Source: Burkholderia cepacia GG4 (GTDB lineage Bacteria; Pseudomonadota; Gammaproteobacteria; Burkholderiales; Burkholderiaceae). From it: a stretch of DNA of 64,000 nucleotides. A model generated the notes under the pieces. That model worked only from the letters and a program-made list of their open reading frames with translations. It made no database searches and was not told the DNA's origin. Position numbers and translations under genes: made by a program. Where the stretch lies: NCBI RefSeq assembly GCF_000292915.1, contig NC_018513.1, forward strand, positions 1,984,001 through 2,048,000, read 5' to 3'. This document shows, piece by piece, positions 42,193-51,883 of the stretch (positions are counted from its first letter, which is position 1; the number at the start of each line of letters is the position of its first letter).

Positions 42193-43350
42193 TCAGCTCT
42201 GGCTCGCCTTCGGCAGATAGTTGTTGCCGACGATCTCGCCGAATGGGCCCGACAACGGACCGGCCGCCTTTTCCGCGCCCTTGCCCTTGATCAGCGGGAA
42301 CACCAGCTCGGCGAAACGGTACGACTCCTCGAGATGCGGATAGCCGGACAGGATGAACGTCTCGATGCCGAGATCCGCGTATTCGCGCATGCGTGCCGCG
42401 ACCTGCTCCGGATTGCCGACGAGCGCGGTACCCGCGCCGCCGCGTACCAGACCAACGCCGGCCCACAGGTTCGGATACACCTCGAGCGCCTCGCGGCCGC
42501 CGCGCTTGCCGCCGTGCAGCGCGGCCATCCGGCGCTGGCCTTCCGAATCCATGTTCGCGAACGCCTGCTGCGCGCGGGCGATCGTGTCGTCGTCGAGACG
42601 GCTGATCAGGCGCTCGGCATCACGCCATGCTTCGTCCTCGGTTTCGCGCACGATCACGTGCAAGCGGATCCCGAATTTGATCTTGCGGCCGCGCGATTCG
42701 GCACGCGCGCGAATGTCGGCGATCTTCTTCGCGACGGCCTCGGGCGGCTCGCCCCAGGTCAGATAGGTATCGATATGATCAGCTGCGATCGCGTGCGCGG
42801 CCGGAGACGAGCCGCCGAACCACAACGGCGGATGCGGGCGCTGCACGGGCGGATAAAGCGCCTTGCCGCCCTTCGACTGCAGGTGTTTGCCGACGTAGTC
42901 GAAGCCGCCGTTGTCGTGCGACGCGGCGAGCAGTCCGCGCCAGATGTGCAGGAAATCGTCGGTGATCTCGTAGCGCGTATCGTGATCGGCGAACAGTCCG
43001 TCACCTTCGAGCTCGGCGGCATCGCCACCCGTCACGACGTTGATCAGCAGGCGGCCGCCCGACAGACGGTCGAAGGTCGCGGCCATCCGCGCCGACAGCC
43101 CGGGCGACGCAATGCCGGGCCGCACGGCGACCAGGAACTTCAGGCGCTGCGTCGCCGGAATCAGGCTCGACGCGACGACCCACGCATCCTCGCAGGAGCG
43201 GCCGGTCGGCAGCAGCACGCCGTCATAGCCGAGCGTGTCGGCCGCCACCGCGACCTGCTTGAAATAATCGTAATCAGCGGCGCGCGCGCCTTCGGCGGTA
43301 CCGAGGTAACGGCTATCGCCGTGCGTGGGGATAAACCAGAAAACATTCAT
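42193..43350 (-). CDS. ssuD: FMNH2-dependent alkanesulfonate monooxygenase SsuD
   Basis: This 385-aa luciferase-like monooxygenase begins [20 protein letters not shown]. Family landmarks are [20 protein letters not shown] (the conserved Cys near residue 54), [11 protein letters not shown], the catalytic region with [13 protein letters not shown], and [20 protein letters not shown]. It releases sulfite from C1 and longer alkanesulfonates, using FMNH2 from a reductase (SsuE). No ssuE or ssuA lies next to it. Expression is presumably sulfur-starvation controlled. Confidence 0.95.
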   Translation of the reverse strand: MNVFWFIPTHGDSRYLGTAEGARAADYDYFKQVAVAADTLGYDGVLLPTGRSCEDAWVVASSLIPATQRLKFLVAVRPGIASPGLSARMAATFDRLSGGRLLINVVTGGDAAELEGDGLFADHDTRYEITDDFLHIWRGLLAASHDNGGFDYVGKHLQSKGGKALYPPVQRPHPPLWFGGSSPAAHAIAADHIDTYLTWGEPPEAVAKKIADIRARAESRGRKIKFGIRLHVIVRETEDEAWRDAERLISRLDDDTIARAQQAFANMDSEGQRRMAALHGGKRGGREALEVYPNLWAGVGLVRGGAGTALVGNPEQVAARMREYADLGIETFILSGYPHLEESYRFAELVFPLIKGKGAEKAAGPLSGPFGEIVGNNYLPKASQS

Positions 43351-43679
43351 CTGCTGCTCCTGCTTGACTGTCCTTGCCGGAATTTGGCTAAAACGGGCCC
43401 CTGCTCGCGTCGCGGATGAGCGGCGCATGCATGGTGTGCGTTCGAATCGGGATGGCTCGCCGGTCAGGCCGTGCAGCGGGCGAGTACGCGATTGCACGGC
43501 TGTTTCTGGGAAATCAGTCTATGGATCGGTGCAGGGCTTTGGAACGATTTTTTTGAGCTTAGGTTTTCCGCTTTCGTGATTAGCACGACGCTCAAGCGAA
43601 TATCGCGTCGGCCGGGCCCTATAATGACGCACCTATCCGAATAACTTGGCGCGCACAGCCCCGGCCGTACGCGCCTGCA
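43351..43679. other. Intergenic region upstream of ssuD
   Basis: About 330 bp without a gene. It should hold the ssuDCB promoter and the divergent promoter of the membrane protein gene. AT-rich patches (GGAACGATTTTTTTGAGCTTAG near 43540) are candidate regulator-binding sites, but no box is clear. The usual ssuE and ssuA genes are missing from this spot. Confidence 0.5.
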
Positions 43680-44120
43680 ATGCACTCACCGATGCAGAAA
43701 GTCATCCTGCCGTTCCTGTCCGGCTTCCTGGCCGCCCTCTTCTTTCGCGAAGCCACGCTCGCGCTGCTGCACACGGCCGACCTGATCGCCGCAGCCGGAT
43801 TCTCCACGCAACCGTTCGCGCCGCTCGGCATTCCTGAATTTGTCGCGAACGCGCTGATCAGCGCGTGCTGCGCGATTCCGATGGCGTGGCTGTTGCGCGT
43901 GTCGCCGGAACGCGAGGCGCCGTGGATCGGCGCGCTCGTGTTCGGCGGCATCGTGCTGACGGTGGCCCGCGTGTTCGCGATCGATCCGCTGCGCGGAATC
44001 TGGCCGTCGGGCAACATGATGCCCGTGCTTGCCGCCGGTTTCGCGGCGAACGCGATCTGGGGTTTCGGCGCGCTCGTGTTCATGCGCGCCTTCATGCTGG
44101 ATGACGCCGGCGACGCGTAA
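43680..44120 (+). CDS. Small integral membrane protein
   Basis: This 146-aa protein has four predicted transmembrane helices (VILPFLSGFLAALFFREATL, ANALISACCAIPMAWLLRV, PWIGALVFGGIVLTVARVFA, MMPVLAAGFAANAIWGFGAL). The start could also be the Met four codons later. Function is unknown; similar small proteins are annotated only as membrane proteins. Confidence 0.75.
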   Translation: MHSPMQKVILPFLSGFLAALFFREATLALLHTADLIAAAGFSTQPFAPLGIPEFVANALISACCAIPMAWLLRVSPEREAPWIGALVFGGIVLTVARVFAIDPLRGIWPSGNMMPVLAAGFAANAIWGFGALVFMRAFMLDDAGDA

Positions 44121-44185
44121 CGCGCACGTTCGCGGCGCGGCCCGTGCCCGCCGCTGCCACCAGCGAGCCGGATCGGCATCCGCAA

Positions 44186-44222
44186 ACGAAAAGGCCGCCT
44201 GCACCTGCAGGCGGCCTTTTCG
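44186..44222. terminator. Bidirectional terminator
   Basis: GAAAAGGCCGCCTGC-ACCT-GCAGGCGGCCTTTTC: a long perfect hairpin with A and T tracts on both sides, placed between convergent genes. Confidence 0.85.
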
Positions 44223-44247
44223 CTTGTCGTCTCGATACCGCGGCGCG

Positions 44248-45405
44248 TCAGTCCTTCAGGTTGCGCAGCGGATGCGTGTCGGGCGTCCACGGGCTGTCGA
44301 ACATCGCGAGCACGTCGGCCCGCTCGATATCGGCAGTCGACCTGAAGCGCCAGACCGGCTGGTGATCCTTGTCGACGATCAGCGCGCGCACGCCTTCGAT
44401 CACGTCGCCCTGCGCGAACGTCGAGCGCGTGAGGTCGAGATCGCGTCGCAGGCAATCGGCCATCGTCGCGCCGCGCGCGCGCTCGACGACCTCGAGCGAC
44501 ACGGCCATCGACAGCGGCGACAGCTGGCTGCGCATCGCGTGGGTCGCCTTCTCGACCCATCCGTCGACGGCCGCGCAATCCTGCTCGGCGTCGAGCGATG
44601 CCAGGATCGCGCCGATATCCGGTTGCGCAAAATGCCGATCGATCCCGGCACGCGCATCGGCCAGCGCCGACGTGTCGGGCGTCGGCACGACCTTGTGCGC
44701 AGCGGCCGCGTCGGCCACGCATGCGACGGCCTGCGCGCCGCTGTCGATACGTGCGCTGCGCAGCGTATCGAGCAGCGCCGGCAGCGCGGCATCGGGCAAG
44801 TAGACGTCGGCAAGCTCCGCATACAGTGCGCCGGCCGCGTCGAGTGGCGTGCCGGTCACCGCGAGATAGCGGCCGATCGCGCCGGGCGTGCGCGCGAGAA
44901 ACCAGCTCATCCCGACGTCGGGGAACAGGCCGATCCGCGTTTCGGGCATCGCCATTTTCGTCGAGTCGGTCACGACGCGCAGGCCGCCGGTATGCCGCGC
45001 CGCCTGCGAAATACCCATGCCGCCGCCCATCACGACACCGTGCATCAGCGCGATGTACGGTTTCGGATAGGCGAAGATCGTATGGTTGAGCGTGTATTCC
45101 TCGATGAAGAACGTGTCGACCGCATCGCGGTCGCCGCGCTGCCACGCGTCGTGGAAGAAGCGTACGTCGCCGCCCGCGCAGAACGCACGCGGATGCGGGC
45201 TGTGCACGACGACGGCGAGCACCTCGGGATCGTCGCGCCACGCATCGAGCGCCTGCTGCATCAGGCGAATCATCCCGACCGACAACGCGTTCAGCGCCTT
45301 CGGCCGGTTCAGTTCGAGAAAGCCGATACGGTTCGCGACATACGTGCGCACGTCGGGCTGGGCGGTTTCTGCGGCAGCGGTGGTGGAATCGGTCATGTCA
45401 GGCAT
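44248..45405 (-). CDS. Enoyl-CoA hydratase/isomerase family protein (3-hydroxyisobutyryl-CoA hydrolase-like)
   Basis: This 385-aa crotonase-fold protein has RAFCAGGDVRFFHDAWQRGD and MHGVVMGGGMGISQAARHTG (oxyanion-hole glycines), with MPETRIGLFPDVGMSWFLAR. The acidic residues and length (about 100 residues longer than plain hydratases) match the 3-hydroxyisobutyryl-CoA hydrolase group of valine catabolism. A start three codons later (MTDSTT) is possible. Substrate specificity is not proven by sequence. Confidence 0.85.
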   Translation of the reverse strand: MPDMTDSTTAAAETAQPDVRTYVANRIGFLELNRPKALNALSVGMIRLMQQALDAWRDDPEVLAVVVHSPHPRAFCAGGDVRFFHDAWQRGDRDAVDTFFIEEYTLNHTIFAYPKPYIALMHGVVMGGGMGISQAARHTGGLRVVTDSTKMAMPETRIGLFPDVGMSWFLARTPGAIGRYLAVTGTPLDAAGALYAELADVYLPDAALPALLDTLRSARIDSGAQAVACVADAAAAHKVVPTPDTSALADARAGIDRHFAQPDIGAILASLDAEQDCAAVDGWVEKATHAMRSQLSPLSMAVSLEVVERARGATMADCLRRDLDLTRSTFAQGDVIEGVRALIVDKDHQPVWRFRSTADIERADVLAMFDSPWTPDTHPLRNLKD

Positions 45406-45427
45406 CCGGCATATCGCGGGCGCACGC

Positions 45428-45766
45428 TCAGTGCGCCTGCATCTTCGAGAACAGGTTCAGCACCACGACGCCCGAGACGATCAGCCCGAGGCCGATCACG
45501 GCTGGCAGGTCCGGCACCTGGCGATAGAGCAGCATCGCGACGAGCGTGATCAGTACGATGCCGGCGCCCGACCACACCGCATAGATGATGCCGACGGGCA
45601 TCGTGCGCAGCGTGAGCGACAGACAGTAGAACGCGATGCCGTAACCGGCCACGACGAGCGCCGACGGCCAGAAGCGCGTGAAGCCGTCCGCCGCGCGCAG
45701 CGCGGACGTGCCGACCACTTCCGCGACGATCGCGATCGCGAGCCATGCATAGCCTGGAAGCTGCAT
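45428..45766 (-). CDS. Small multidrug resistance (SMR) family transporter
   Basis: This 112-aa protein has four transmembrane helices: MQLPGYAWLAIAIVAEVVGT (the membrane-embedded Glu of EmrE-type proteins is in AEVVGT), then GYGIAFYCLSLTLRTMPVGI, YAVWSGAGIVLITLVAMLLY and VIGLGLIVSGVVVLNLFS. These are SMR hallmarks. It could export cationic compounds or polyamines/guanidinium. It lies between the hydratase and UPF0303 genes on the same strand. Confidence 0.92.
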   Translation of the reverse strand: MQLPGYAWLAIAIVAEVVGTSALRAADGFTRFWPSALVVAGYGIAFYCLSLTLRTMPVGIIYAVWSGAGIVLITLVAMLLYRQVPDLPAVIGLGLIVSGVVVLNLFSKMQAH

Positions 45767-45769
45767 CGG

Positions 45770-46267
45770 TCAGCTCCTCGCGAGCGCCAGCACGGCGTAG
45801 TCCTGCCCGAGCTCGGCGCACAGCGCTTCGACGACGAACTCGTGATCCGCGCGCTGCGGCAGCCCCGACGCGGTGATCGAGCCGATCACGCCGGCCCCCG
45901 CGACGGTCAGCGGAAACGAGCCTCCGTAAGGCGAATATTCGGAGGTCGGCAGCCCGTGCTTGTCGGCCAGCGTGGCGCCGGCCTGCTGCATGCGCAGGCC
46001 GATCGAATACGAGCTGCGACGGAAATGCGCGACGACGTTGCGCTTGCGGCGCACCCAGTCGGCGTTGTCGGGCGTCGCGCCGGCGAGCGCCGCATAGAAC
46101 AGCGGCTGGCCGAACGTGACGATGTCGATCGCGACCGTGTAACCGCGCGACGTCGCGAGCGCGTGCATCCGGCTGCCGAGCGCCCAGGCGCGAGCCGGGT
46201 CGAAATGGGGAAACACGAGCGCCTGTTCCTGCGCGCCGATCGATTGCAGATCGTGAGCGATGTCCAT
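45770..46267 (-). CDS. UPF0303 / heme-degrading-domain protein
   Basis: This 165-aa protein matches the UPF0303 (GlcG/HbpS-like) family: [20 protein letters not shown], then [20 protein letters not shown] and [20 protein letters not shown], with the family's closing [15 protein letters not shown]. Its biochemical activity is not established. It is immediately upstream (3 bp gap) of the SMR gene on the same strand. Confidence 0.88.
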   Translation of the reverse strand: MDIAHDLQSIGAQEQALVFPHFDPARAWALGSRMHALATSRGYTVAIDIVTFGQPLFYAALAGATPDNADWVRRKRNVVAHFRRSSYSIGLRMQQAGATLADKHGLPTSEYSPYGGSFPLTVAGAGVIGSITASGLPQRADHEFVVEALCAELGQDYAVLALARS

Positions 46268-46424
46268 GAATCCGTCGATGCAGTAGTGAGTGTTGCAACG
46301 GCGCCGACGCAATCGCGCCCGACTCCGCTGCGGGAATGACGACACAAGCAAACCGCTCGATTCTAGCGCACGCGCCTGCCGTACCGGCCCCACGGGCAAC
46401 TGCAATGCGATTGTCAGAAAATGC

Positions 46425-46453
46425 TTGCAAGCATTTAGGTTAGTCCATATAAT
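46425..46453 (+). promoter_or_regulatory. Promoter of tRNA-fMet
   Basis: TTGCAA, 17-bp spacer, TATAAT, ending 16 bp before the tRNA 5' end. This is near-consensus for a sigma-70 stable RNA promoter. Confidence 0.8.
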
Positions 46454-46469
46454 TCAATTCTTCGACGGA

Positions 46470-46546
<77 letters not shown>

Positions 46547-46562
46547 ACGTCCCGAATCATGC

Positions 46563-46591
46563 AAAAAGCCCGGCTCAACGCCGGGCTTTTT
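46563..46591 (+). terminator. Terminator of tRNA-fMet
   Basis: AAAAAGCCCGGC-TCAAC-GCCGGGCTTTTTGTTTTT hairpin with a T-tract, 20 bp after the tRNA. The A-tract on the other side would make it bidirectional. Confidence 0.9.
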
Positions 46592-46718
46592 GTTTTTCCG
46601 TGCACGTTTTTGCGCATTGCACGTTGCGCTTCGCGCGGCACGCCGCGCACATGCGCTCGCGTTCGAGAATGCCCCGCCCCGGTGATACACTCGCATCACC
46701 TCGTCCCTTCCACTCGAC

Positions 46719-47264
46719 ATGAAATTCTGCTCCGTCTGCGGTCACGAAGTCATCGCGCGCATTCCCCCGGGCGACAACCGCGAGCGCTTCGTTTGCGATC
46801 ACTGCGGCACGATCCATTACCAGAATCCGCGTAACGTGGTCGGCACGGTGCCGGTCTGGGGCGATCAGGTCCTGCTGTGCCGCCGCGCGATCGAACCGCG
46901 CTACGGGTTCTGGACGCTGCCGGCGGGCTTCATGGAAATGGGCGAGACGACGGCCGAGGCCGCCGCGCGCGAAACGCTCGAGGAAGCCGGCGCACGCGTC
47001 GAGGTGCAGAACCTGTTCACGCTGCTCAACGTGCCGCACGTGCACCAGGTCCATCTGTTCTACCTGGCACGGCTCGTCGACCCGGGTTACGAGGCCGGCG
47101 AGGAAAGCCTCGAGGTCAAGCTGTTCGACGAAGCCGACATCCCGTGGGACGAAATCGCGTTCCCGACCGTCAGCCAGACCCTGCGCTTCTTCTTCGCCGA
47201 TCGCGCCGCTGGCGACTACGGCGTCCATACCGGCGATATCTTCCGCTCGCTGCGCAACGGCTGA
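46719..47264 (+). CDS. NUDIX hydrolase with zinc ribbon
   Basis: This 181-aa protein has an N-terminal zinc ribbon ([10 protein letters not shown] and [15 protein letters not shown], two Cys pairs). The NUDIX box is [26 protein letters not shown] (GX5EX7REUXEEXGU satisfied). It resembles NudC-like or COG1051 pyrophosphatases. It starts the plus-strand run with aat 11 bp downstream. Substrate (NADH, nucleoside diphosphate sugars or others) cannot be set from sequence. Confidence 0.92.
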   Translation: MKFCSVCGHEVIARIPPGDNRERFVCDHCGTIHYQNPRNVVGTVPVWGDQVLLCRRAIEPRYGFWTLPAGFMEMGETTAEAAARETLEEAGARVEVQNLFTLLNVPHVHQVHLFYLARLVDPGYEAGEESLEVKLFDEADIPWDEIAFPTVSQTLRFFFADRAAGDYGVHTGDIFRSLRNG

Positions 47265-47275
47265 GCCCGCGCCCC

Positions 47276-48040
47276 ATGGTCCCCTGGCTCGGCCCGGACG
47301 ATCCGTTCCCGCCCATCGAACGCGCACTCGGTCCCGCGACCGGCGCGCCGGGGCTGCTCGCCGCGAGCGCCGACCTGCTGCCGTCGCGCCTGACCGACGC
47401 GTATCTGCGCGGCATCTTTCCGTGGTATTCGGACGGCCAGCCAGTGCTGTGGTGGAGCCCCGACCCGCGGATGATCCTCGTGCCGGCCGAATTCAAGGTA
47501 TCCCCGTCGCTGCGCAAGACGCTCAGGCGCGTGTTGCGCGAGCCCGCGTGGGAAGTGCGCGTCGACCACGATTTTCCGGGCGTGATGCGCGCGTGTGCGC
47601 AGGCGCCGCGCCGCGGGCAGCGCGGCACCTGGATCACGGCCGAGATCGTCGACGCGTACACATCGCTCTACCGCTCCGGCAACGCGCACAGCGTCGAGAC
47701 CTGGCACGACGGGCGCCGCGTCGGCGGCCTCTACGGCGTCGCGTTCGGGCGGATGTTTTTCGGCGAATCGATGTATGCGGATGCCACCGATGCGTCGAAG
47801 ATCGCGCTGGCGACGCTCGTCGCCCACCTTCGCGAGCAGGGGCTGGAGATGATAGACTGCCAGCAGAATACGTCGCATCTAGCGTCGCTCGGCGGCCGCG
47901 AGATCGCACGCAAGGCCTTTGTCGCTCACGTGCGCCGCGCGGTAACCGAACCGCCGATTCCGTGGCAGTTCGACAAGCGCGTGCTCGCCGTGCTGACGAG
48001 CCCCGCCGAACCGACCGCCCGTTCCGGGACCGAGCGCTAG
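47276..48040 (+). CDS. aat: Leucyl/phenylalanyl-tRNA-protein transferase
   Basis: This 254-aa Aat adds Leu or Phe to N-terminal Arg or Lys, marking proteins for ClpAP (N-end rule). Motifs are [26 protein letters not shown] (LLA.GGdLs..rLl.AY..GiFPW), [37 protein letters not shown] and [19 protein letters not shown]. It is followed by bpt, the second N-end rule transferase, as is common in this group. Confidence 0.96.
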   Translation: MVPWLGPDDPFPPIERALGPATGAPGLLAASADLLPSRLTDAYLRGIFPWYSDGQPVLWWSPDPRMILVPAEFKVSPSLRKTLRRVLREPAWEVRVDHDFPGVMRACAQAPRRGQRGTWITAEIVDAYTSLYRSGNAHSVETWHDGRRVGGLYGVAFGRMFFGESMYADATDASKIALATLVAHLREQGLEMIDCQQNTSHLASLGGREIARKAFVAHVRRAVTEPPIPWQFDKRVLAVLTSPAEPTARSGTER

Positions 48041-48073
48041 CGCGGCACTCCTTCCCTGCATCGAGAGCTGCCC

Positions 48074-48904
48074 ATGACTCACCCGACTGAGCTGCCGCTT
48101 TCACCGCTTTCGGCGCTGCAATTCTATGCAACGGCGCCCTATCCGTGCAGCTATCTGGACGGCCGCATCGCGCGCTCGCAAGTCGCGACGCCGAGCCACC
48201 TGATCAACTCCGACATCTACACCGAGCTCGTGAAGGCCGGCTTCCGGCGCTCGGGCGTGTTCACCTATCGTCCGTACTGCGACGGCTGCCGTGCGTGCGT
48301 GCCGGTGCGCGTGCCGGTCGGCGCGTTCACCCCGTCGCGCACGCAGCGCCGGATGTGGAAGCGGCACCGCGCGCTCGTCGCGACGGTCTCGCCGCTGCAC
48401 TACGACGAGGAGCACTACGCGCTGTACATGCGCTACCAGTCCGCGCGCCACGCGGGCGGCGGCATGGATCGCGACAGCCGCGACCAGTACGAGCAGTTCC
48501 TGCTGCAGAGCCGGATCAATTCACGCCTCGTCGAATTCCGCGACCTCGACGCGCCAGGCGGCGAGCCCGGCACCCTGCGCATGGTCAGCATGATCGACAT
48601 CCTCGGCGACGGACTGTCGTCGGTCTACACGTTCTTCGAGCCCGACGACCAGCACACGAGCTACGGCACGTACAACATCCTGTGGCAGATCGAGCAGGCG
48701 AAGAGCCTCGGCCTGCCGTACGTGTATCTCGGCTACTGGATCCGCGAGAGCCCGAAGATGGCCTACAAGGCGAACTTCCATCCGCTCGAAGGCTTGCTCG
48801 ACGGCCGCTGGAAAATACTCGATCCGGATCACGTCGACCTGCCGCCGGTCGACGCGGCACTCGCTCGCGCGCCGCTGCCGGGCGGGCATTCCGGGTCGGG
48901 CTGA
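48074..48904 (+). CDS. bpt: Aspartate/glutamate leucyltransferase Bpt
   Basis: This 276-aa Ate1-fold transferase adds Leu to N-terminal Asp or Glu. The Cys motif [20 protein letters not shown] is at the N-terminus, [18 protein letters not shown] provides the further Cys residues, and [20 protein letters not shown] and [18 protein letters not shown] are family landmarks. It is paired with aat 33 bp upstream. Confidence 0.95.
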   Translation: MTHPTELPLSPLSALQFYATAPYPCSYLDGRIARSQVATPSHLINSDIYTELVKAGFRRSGVFTYRPYCDGCRACVPVRVPVGAFTPSRTQRRMWKRHRALVATVSPLHYDEEHYALYMRYQSARHAGGGMDRDSRDQYEQFLLQSRINSRLVEFRDLDAPGGEPGTLRMVSMIDILGDGLSSVYTFFEPDDQHTSYGTYNILWQIEQAKSLGLPYVYLGYWIRESPKMAYKANFHPLEGLLDGRWKILDPDHVDLPPVDAALARAPLPGGHSGSG

Positions 48905-49071
48905 CCGGCCAGTCCACGGCGCGGCTCCGCTCCAGCAATGTGCACCGCGCCGGAGCGCGCACCGCAAGAGAAGCGCGACCGCCGGCGCCTGCGAAGCGAA
49001 CCCCGCCCTTGCCGCGCAACTCCCGGTAAAATACCGGGTTGTCATTCATTCCGGCCGTCCGCCCAATTCCC

Positions 49072-50109
49072 GTGTTCAGTTCCCTCTATCCGCTGGCCCG
49101 CGCATCCCTGTTCAAGATGGATGCGGAAGACGCTCACCACCTCACGCTGCGCGCGCTCGGCGCGGCCGGCCGCACGGGCCTCGCCTGCGCGCTGTCGGCG
49201 CGCGTGCCCGACGCGCCACGCACCGTGATGGGACTCACGTTCCGCAACCCGGTCGGCCTCGCCGCCGGTCTCGACAAGGACGGCGCGGCCATCGACGGCC
49301 TCGCGTCGCTCGGCTTCGGCTTCATCGAGGTCGGCACGGTCACGCCGCGCCCGCAGCCGGGCAACCCGCGCCCGCGGATGTTCCGCCTGCCGCAGGCCGA
49401 AGCGCTGATCAACCGGATGGGCTTCAACAACCACGGTGTCGACCAGTTCGTGAAGAACGTCCAGGCCGCCCGCTATCGCGGCATCCTCGGCCTGAACATC
49501 GGCAAGAACGCCGACACGCCGATCGAGCGCGCCGCGGAAGACTACCTGTACTGCCTCGAGCGCGTGTACCCGTTCGCGAGCTACGTGACGATCAACATTT
49601 CGTCGCCGAACACGAAGAACCTGCGCCAGTTGCAAGGCGCCGGCGAGCTGGACGCGCTGCTCGCGGCGCTGAAGGACAAGCAGCAACGCCTCGCCGACCT
49701 GCACGGCAAGCTCGTGCCGCTCGCGCTGAAGATTGCGCCCGATCTCGACGACGAACAGGTCAAGGAAATCGGCGACACGCTGCTGCGCCACAAGATCGAA
49801 GCGGTCATCGCGACCAACACGACGCTGTCGCGCGCAGCCGTGCAGGGCCTGCCGCATGCGGACGAAGCCGGCGGCCTGTCGGGCCGCCCGGTATTCGATG
49901 CGTCCAACGAAGTGATCCGCAAGCTGCATGCCGAAGTCGGCAGCGCGGTGCCGATCATCGGCGTCGGCGGCATTTTCTCGGGCGAGGACGCACGCGCGAA
50001 GCTCGCGGCCGGCGCATCGCTCGTCCAGCTGTACACGGGCTTCATCTATCGTGGCCCGGCACTCGTCGCCGAATGCGTGAAGGCCATCGCGCGCGAACGC
50101 GCCGCGTAA
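49072..50109 (+). CDS. pyrD: Dihydroorotate dehydrogenase (quinone), class 2
   Basis: This 345-aa membrane-associated flavoenzyme oxidises dihydroorotate to orotate in pyrimidine synthesis, passing electrons to quinone. Landmarks are [49 protein letters not shown], the catalytic serine in [15 protein letters not shown], and [12 protein letters not shown]. The GTG start ([14 protein letters not shown]) gives the usual amphipathic membrane helix; an ATG 11 codons earlier is possible. Confidence 0.96.
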   Translation: MFSSLYPLARASLFKMDAEDAHHLTLRALGAAGRTGLACALSARVPDAPRTVMGLTFRNPVGLAAGLDKDGAAIDGLASLGFGFIEVGTVTPRPQPGNPRPRMFRLPQAEALINRMGFNNHGVDQFVKNVQAARYRGILGLNIGKNADTPIERAAEDYLYCLERVYPFASYVTINISSPNTKNLRQLQGAGELDALLAALKDKQQRLADLHGKLVPLALKIAPDLDDEQVKEIGDTLLRHKIEAVIATNTTLSRAAVQGLPHADEAGGLSGRPVFDASNEVIRKLHAEVGSAVPIIGVGGIFSGEDARAKLAAGASLVQLYTGFIYRGPALVAECVKAIARERAA

Positions 50110-50211
50110 TATAGTCATAAACAAACGATATTTTGTGGTCGATTGTGTTTTTGCTATGATCGGCCTCACAGTCAGAATCAAGCGCCCCGCTGGGGCAAGG
50201 AAGCTCACACA

Positions 50212-51006
50212 ATGAAAATTTCGCTGCTGAAGAAGCTGCTGGTGGCCGGCCTGATCGGCACGTCGTTCGCCGCCGCCACCGCGCATGCGGCCGACCTCCT
50301 CGACCAGGTGAAGGAACGCGGCACGCTGCGCGTCGGCCTCGAAGGCACGTTCCCGCCGTTCAACTCGAAGAACCCGCAAGGCGAACTCGTCGGCTTCGAC
50401 GTCGACATCGCGAAGGCCGTCGCGGCGAAGCTCGGCGTGAAGGCCGAGTTCGTCACGACCGAATGGAGCGGCATCATCGCGGGCCTGCAGGCCGGCAAGT
50501 TCGACGTGATCGCCAACCAGGTCGGCATCACCGACAAGCGCAAGGAAACGCTCGACTTCTCGCCCGCGTACACGTATTCGTCCGCGCAGCTGATCCAGCG
50601 CAAGGACGACACGCGCCAGTTCAAGTCGCTGGATGACCTGAAGGGCAAGAAGCTCGGCGTCGCGCTCGGCACGAACTACATGGACATGGCGAAGTCGGTG
50701 CCCGGCATCGACGTGAAGACGTACCCGGGCGCCCCCGAGTACCTGCGCGACCTCGCGGCCGGCCGTCTCGACGCGGCACTCAACGACCGCCTGATGCTCG
50801 CGTACCTGACGAAGAACTCGCAGCTGCCGCTGCGTCCGGGTTCGAACGTCGGCTCGGCGAACCCGTCGGGCATCCCGTTCAAGAAGGGCAACCCGAAGTT
50901 CCAGAAGGCAATCGACGACGCGATGGCGCAGCTCGAGGCCGACGGCACCTTCACCAAGATCTCGGACAAGTGGTTCGGCATCGACGTGACGAAGCCGATC
51001 AAGTAA
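50212..51006 (+). CDS. Periplasmic amino-acid-binding protein (ABC importer)
   Basis: This 264-aa family 3 solute-binding protein has a signal peptide (LLKKLLVAGLIGTSFAAATA-HAA). The mature start is LLDQVKERGTLRVGLEGTFP-PFN, with VGFDVDIAKAVAAKLGVKAE and GGKFDVIANQ-like elements. A terminator and the permease gene follow, so it probably feeds that permease. Ligand is likely a polar amino acid (Cys/Glu/Gln/His class); not resolved. Confidence 0.9.
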   Translation: MKISLLKKLLVAGLIGTSFAAATAHAADLLDQVKERGTLRVGLEGTFPPFNSKNPQGELVGFDVDIAKAVAAKLGVKAEFVTTEWSGIIAGLQAGKFDVIANQVGITDKRKETLDFSPAYTYSSAQLIQRKDDTRQFKSLDDLKGKKLGVALGTNYMDMAKSVPGIDVKTYPGAPEYLRDLAAGRLDAALNDRLMLAYLTKNSQLPLRPGSNVGSANPSGIPFKKGNPKFQKAIDDAMAQLEADGTFTKISDKWFGIDVTKPIK

Positions 51007-51040
51007 GTACGCCTCTGTTTCCCGCCTGACGGCGGGCCGG

Positions 51041-51076
51041 AAAGGGCGGCATCCGTAACGATGCCGCCCTTTGTTT
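51041..51076 (+). terminator. Terminator/attenuator between binding protein and permease
   Basis: AAAGGGCGGCATC-CGTAAC-GATGCCGCCCTTT hairpin followed by TGTTTTATT. It sits between two genes of one transporter, which would lower permease expression relative to the abundant binding protein. Confidence 0.85.
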
Positions 51077-51128
51077 TATTCGTCCGGTTTATGATTGCGC
51101 TTTCGCGCACGCATTCGATTCGTATTCC

Positions 51129-51821
51129 ATGTCGACAACGTCCCTGCTCGTCCAATCGCTGCCGGTGCTCGCCGAGGGCGCCGTCCTGACCGTCAAGTTC
51201 GCCGTTCTGTCGATGGTGTTCGGCCTGCTCGGCGCCGTCGTGCTCGCGATGATGGGCATCCGTCAAAGCGAACCGCTCGACGGCTTCGAACGCATCTGGG
51301 TCAACGCGCTCGCGGGGCTCGCGCGCGCGTACGTGAGTCTGATGCGCGGCACGCCGCTGCTGGTGCAGATCTTCGTGATCTATTACGGCCTGCCGAGCCT
51401 CGGCATCTCGCTCGATCCGACGCCGGCCGGTGTCATCGCGCTGTCCGCGAACGTCGCGGCTTACATGTCCGAAAGCATGCGCGGTGCGATCAACGGGATC
51501 GCCCGCGGCCAATGGCTGGCCGCGTACAGCCTCGGGCTGTCGTGGGGGCAGACGCTGCGCTACGTGATCGGCCCGCAAGCGCTGCGCATCGCCGTGCCGA
51601 GTCTGTCGAACAGCCTGATCAGCCTGATCAAGGATACGTCGCTCGTGTCCGTGATCACCGTGACCGAGCTGCTGCGCAGCGCGCAGGAAGTGATCGCGGC
51701 GACCTACCAGCCGTTGCCGCTGTACCTGGCCGCGGCCGCCGTGTACTGGGTGCTGTGCCAGATCCTCGAATGGGTCCAGCGCTGGTACGAAAAGCGCCTG
51801 TCGCTGCCGGCACGTCACTGA
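51129..51821 (+). CDS. Polar amino-acid ABC permease
   Basis: This 230-aa HisMQ-family permease has about five helices. The conserved RGTPLLVQIFVIYYGLPSLG and the EAA-like loop AYMSESMRGAINGIARGQWL-AAYSLGLSWGQTLRYVIGPQA are clear. It pairs with the upstream binding protein. The ATPase gene is not in this window's neighbourhood and must be encoded elsewhere. Confidence 0.93.
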   Translation: MSTTSLLVQSLPVLAEGAVLTVKFAVLSMVFGLLGAVVLAMMGIRQSEPLDGFERIWVNALAGLARAYVSLMRGTPLLVQIFVIYYGLPSLGISLDPTPAGVIALSANVAAYMSESMRGAINGIARGQWLAAYSLGLSWGQTLRYVIGPQALRIAVPSLSNSLISLIKDTSLVSVITVTELLRSAQEVIAATYQPLPLYLAAAAVYWVLCQILEWVQRWYEKRLSLPARH

Positions 51822-51883
51822 GCCCGCAGCGCTGTCCGCCGGGCCGCCGATGCACGCCCGGCGCCTGACTTCCGCCGCCCCGC